This document shows positions 62,284-64,000 of a DNA stretch of 64,000 nt, in pieces. A model generated the notes under the pieces. The model had not been told where the DNA came from. It saw only the letters and a list, made by a program, of their open reading frames with translations, and ran no database searches. The stretch lies in assembly GCF_030812675.1 (NCBI RefSeq), contig NZ_JAUSTE010000010.1:1-64000 (forward strand), read 5' to 3'. Source of the stretch: Sinomonas atrocyanea. Its GTDB lineage: Bacteria; Actinomycetota; Actinomycetes; Actinomycetales; Micrococcaceae. Numbering within the stretch: position 1 is the first letter of the stretch; each line of letters opens with the position of its first letter. A program made the translations under genes and the position numbers.

Positions 62284-63188
62284 GCCGCCGCGCCTGGGTC
62301 CTCTTCGCGGCCATGAGCCTCATCTGGGGCGTGCCGTACCTGCTCATCCGCGACGCGGTGCACGAGGTGAGCCCCGCCGTCGTCGTGTTCTCGCGGACGG
62401 CGATCGGCGCGGTCGTGCTCCTGCCGTTCGCCCGCCGGGGGATGCGCATCGTGTGGGAGCACCGCTGGCCCGTCCTCGCGTTCGCGCTGCTCGAGATGGT
62501 CGGCCCGTGGTTCCTCCTCAGCGACGCCGAGCGGTTCCTCACCAGCTCGCTGGCCGGGCTCCTCATCGCCTTCGCACCGGTGCTCGCCCTCGTCGTCGCG
62601 CGGCTGATCGGGCTCGAGAAGCGCATCGGACGGCTGCGGATCGCCGGCCTCGCCGTCGCGGTCGGGGGAGTGGCGGCCCTCGGCGGCGGCGGCATGGAGG
62701 CCGCCGGACCGTGGCCCGTGGTCGAGATGATGCTCGTGGCGGTGGGCTACGCGATCGCGCCGCAGATCGCCGCCACGAAGCTGCGCGAGGTGCCGGCGCT
62801 GCCCATGACGGCGGCGTGCCTGACCGTCGCTGCGGCCATCTCCTCGCCGTTCGCCCTCATGTCCTGGCCCGCCCAGGCGCCGTCGGCGCTCGCGACCGGC
62901 TCGCTCGTGCTCCTGGGGCTGCTGTGCACCGCCCTGGCGTTCCTGCTCTTCTTCCGCCTCATCGCGGACGCCGGGCCGGCCCGGGCGACGGCGATCGCCT
63001 ACGTCAACCCGGTCGTGGCCCTCGCGCTCGGGGTCGCCCTCCACGGCGACCCGCTCACGCCGCTGATCGGCGCCGGCGCGGTGCTCGTCCTCGCGGGGAC
63101 CTTCATGGCCACGCGCCGCAGCGCCCACGAGGCCGAGCCCTCGCCGGCCGGCCCCGCGCAGGCGCCCTCCGCGCAGGCTTCGGGATGA
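62280..63188 (+). CDS. EamA/DMT-family transporter
   Basis: A 302-residue membrane protein with ten hydrophobic segments in two EamA repeats: RAWVLFAAMSLIWGVPYLLIRDAV at the start, SSLAGLLIAFAPVLALVVARLIGLEKR in the first repeat and ARATAIAYVNPVVALALGVALHGDPLT in the second. The family exports amino acids or other metabolites. ATG 62280 overlaps the mini-ORF stop. The last 30 residues are a cytosolic Ala/Pro/Ser-rich tail. Confidence 0.9.
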   Translation: MSRRAWVLFAAMSLIWGVPYLLIRDAVHEVSPAVVVFSRTAIGAVVLLPFARRGMRIVWEHRWPVLAFALLEMVGPWFLLSDAERFLTSSLAGLLIAFAPVLALVVARLIGLEKRIGRLRIAGLAVAVGGVAALGGGGMEAAGPWPVVEMMLVAVGYAIAPQIAATKLREVPALPMTAACLTVAAAISSPFALMSWPAQAPSALATGSLVLLGLLCTALAFLLFFRLIADAGPARATAIAYVNPVVALALGVALHGDPLTPLIGAGAVLVLAGTFMATRRSAHEAEPSPAGPAQAPSAQASG

Positions 63189-63237
63189 CCGGGGCGCCGC
63201 GCGATGCTCGGCGCGCGCGGCTCCCTCGGCCCGGGGG

Positions 63238-64000
63238 CTACGCGGCGGGCAGGTAGACGGCGAACTCGGTCCGGCCGGGCCTCGAGGTGACGTCGATGGA
63301 GCCGCCGTGCGCCTTGACGATGGCGTCGACGATGGAGAGCCCGAGTCCCGTGGAGCCCTCGCCCGTGGAGGTGCGCGCCTTGTCGGCGCGGGTGAAGCGG
63401 GAGAAGACGGTGTCCCGCAGGTCGGCGGGGATGCCCGGGCCGTCGTCCGTCACGGTCAGCACGGCTTCGCCGGTCGCCGACCGGCCCGCCGCCGCGGTGA
63501 CCGTGGTCCCCGCCGGCGTGTGCTTGCGGGCATTGCTCAGCAGGTTCACGAGCACCTGGTGCAGCTTCGCACCGTCGGCCGTGATCTCGACCGGCTCCTC
63601 GGGCAGGTCGAGGCGCCACACATGGTCCGGTGCAATGACCTTCTGGTCCGTGACCGTCTCCACGAGCAGCTGGGTGAGGTCCACGGGCCCCCGCTTGAGC
63701 GGCTGGCCCTCGTCGAGCCGGGCCAGCGTCAGCAGGTCCTCCACAAGCCGGGACATCCGCAGCGACTGCGACTCGACCCGCCCGAGCGACTCCGCGCCCT
63801 GGTCGGTGAGCGGCTCGGTCAGGCGCAGCATGTCCGTGTAGCCGCGGATCGCCGTGAGCGGGGTGCGCAGCTCGTGCGAGGCGTCGGCGACGAACTGGCG
63901 CACCTTCATCTCCGAGGCCTGGCGCGCCTGGAGGGCACCGGAGACGTTGTCCAGCATCCGATTGAGCGCGTTCCCCACCTGGCCGACCTCGGTCCCGGGG
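63238..64000 (-). CDS. Sensor histidine kinase (partial, 5' end outside the window)
   Basis: The visible 253 residues start inside a HAMP-type segment (PGTEVGQVGNALNRMLDNV). They continue with the H box VRQFVADASHELRTPLTAIRGY (phosphorylated His), LVEDLLTLARLDEG, the N box VLVNLLSNARKHTPAG, and the G boxes DDGPGIPADL and GLGLSIVDAIVKAHGG. It is a class I EnvZ/MtrB-like sensor kinase. The gene runs off the right edge, so its sensor domain and cognate regulator are not visible. Confidence 0.95.
   Translation of the reverse strand, partial: PGTEVGQVGNALNRMLDNVSGALQARQASEMKVRQFVADASHELRTPLTAIRGYTDMLRLTEPLTDQGAESLGRVESQSLRMSRLVEDLLTLARLDEGQPLKRGPVDLTQLLVETVTDQKVIAPDHVWRLDLPEEPVEITADGAKLHQVLVNLLSNARKHTPAGTTVTAAAGRSATGEAVLTVTDDGPGIPADLRDTVFSRFTRADKARTSTGEGSTGLGLSIVDAIVKAHGGSIDVTSRPGRTEFAVYLPAA

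Overview
The window is very GC-rich, compact DNA typical of Actinomycetota. The gene content points to a Micrococcaceae-type actinobacterium (Arthrobacter/Sinomonas-like): a DevS/DevR-type two-component pair, an IdeR/DtxR iron box, Lhr helicase, a polymerase-ligase LigD, many VOC and DUF proteins, and pervasive leaderless-looking starts. The genus is an inference; no rRNA or marker phylogeny lies in the window. I see no prophage, transposase, CRISPR array or plasmid machinery. It reads as ordinary chromosome with several short intergenic repeat families.

Layout. 1-9.7 kb: tail of an unknown gene, a DUF3311 + sodium:solute symporter pair, a hypothetical protein, a DUF4916/NUDIX protein, VOC and YdeI-type proteins, a glycogen-debranching-type enzyme, a PAP2 phosphatase, acylphosphatase and an MBL hydrolase. 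9.9-13.8 kb: a ferric-iron ABC transporter (ATPase, permease, lipoprotein) with an IdeR-like box and a CRP-like site upstream. 13.8-20.3 kb: GH76 protein, an SDR/acyl-CoA dehydrogenase operon, DUF1684, LysE, and an OFA-type MFS transporter with a 33-residue companion peptide. 20.3-32.8 kb: macrodomain protein, RluA-type pseudouridine synthase, divergent ppc, Hsp20, PEP synthase with a copper-storage-like four-helix protein, the DevS/DevR-like pair, and an ArsR-type regulator with an SRPBCC partner. 32.9-45.7 kb: magnesium P-type ATPase, Nei-type glycosylase, Lhr helicase, a DUF4232 lipoprotein, a sulfite-oxidase-fold enzyme, a cation:proton antiporter and tRNA-Ser(CGA). 45.8-49.2 kb: a five-gene DNA-alkylation repair operon (ECF sigma factor, Ogt, AlkB, Tag, AlkA). 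49.2-54.1 kb: TadA, a second PAP2 protein, upp, and a second ECF sigma factor with an anti-sigma-like partner and a secreted alanine/lysine-rich protein. 54.1-64 kb: LigD, two GT39/ArnT-like transferases plus a GT2-GtrA protein, an EamA exporter and a partial histidine kinase.

Themes. DNA repair is concentrated here: Nei, Lhr, the alkylation operon and LigD. PEP metabolism is represented twice (ppc and PEP synthase), the latter beside the DevS/DevR-like pair. Two of the three glycosyltransferase genes overlap, suggesting one surface glycan pathway that uses polyprenyl-phosphate sugars. At least a dozen genes have a -10-like TANNNT (or close relative) exactly 6-7 bases before the start codon, which predicts widespread leaderless mRNAs. 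The most distinctive items are the sigma-Ogt-AlkB-Tag-AlkA operon, a leaderless mini-ORF coupled to the EamA gene, a small ORF ahead of the antiporter, and the short repeat families.
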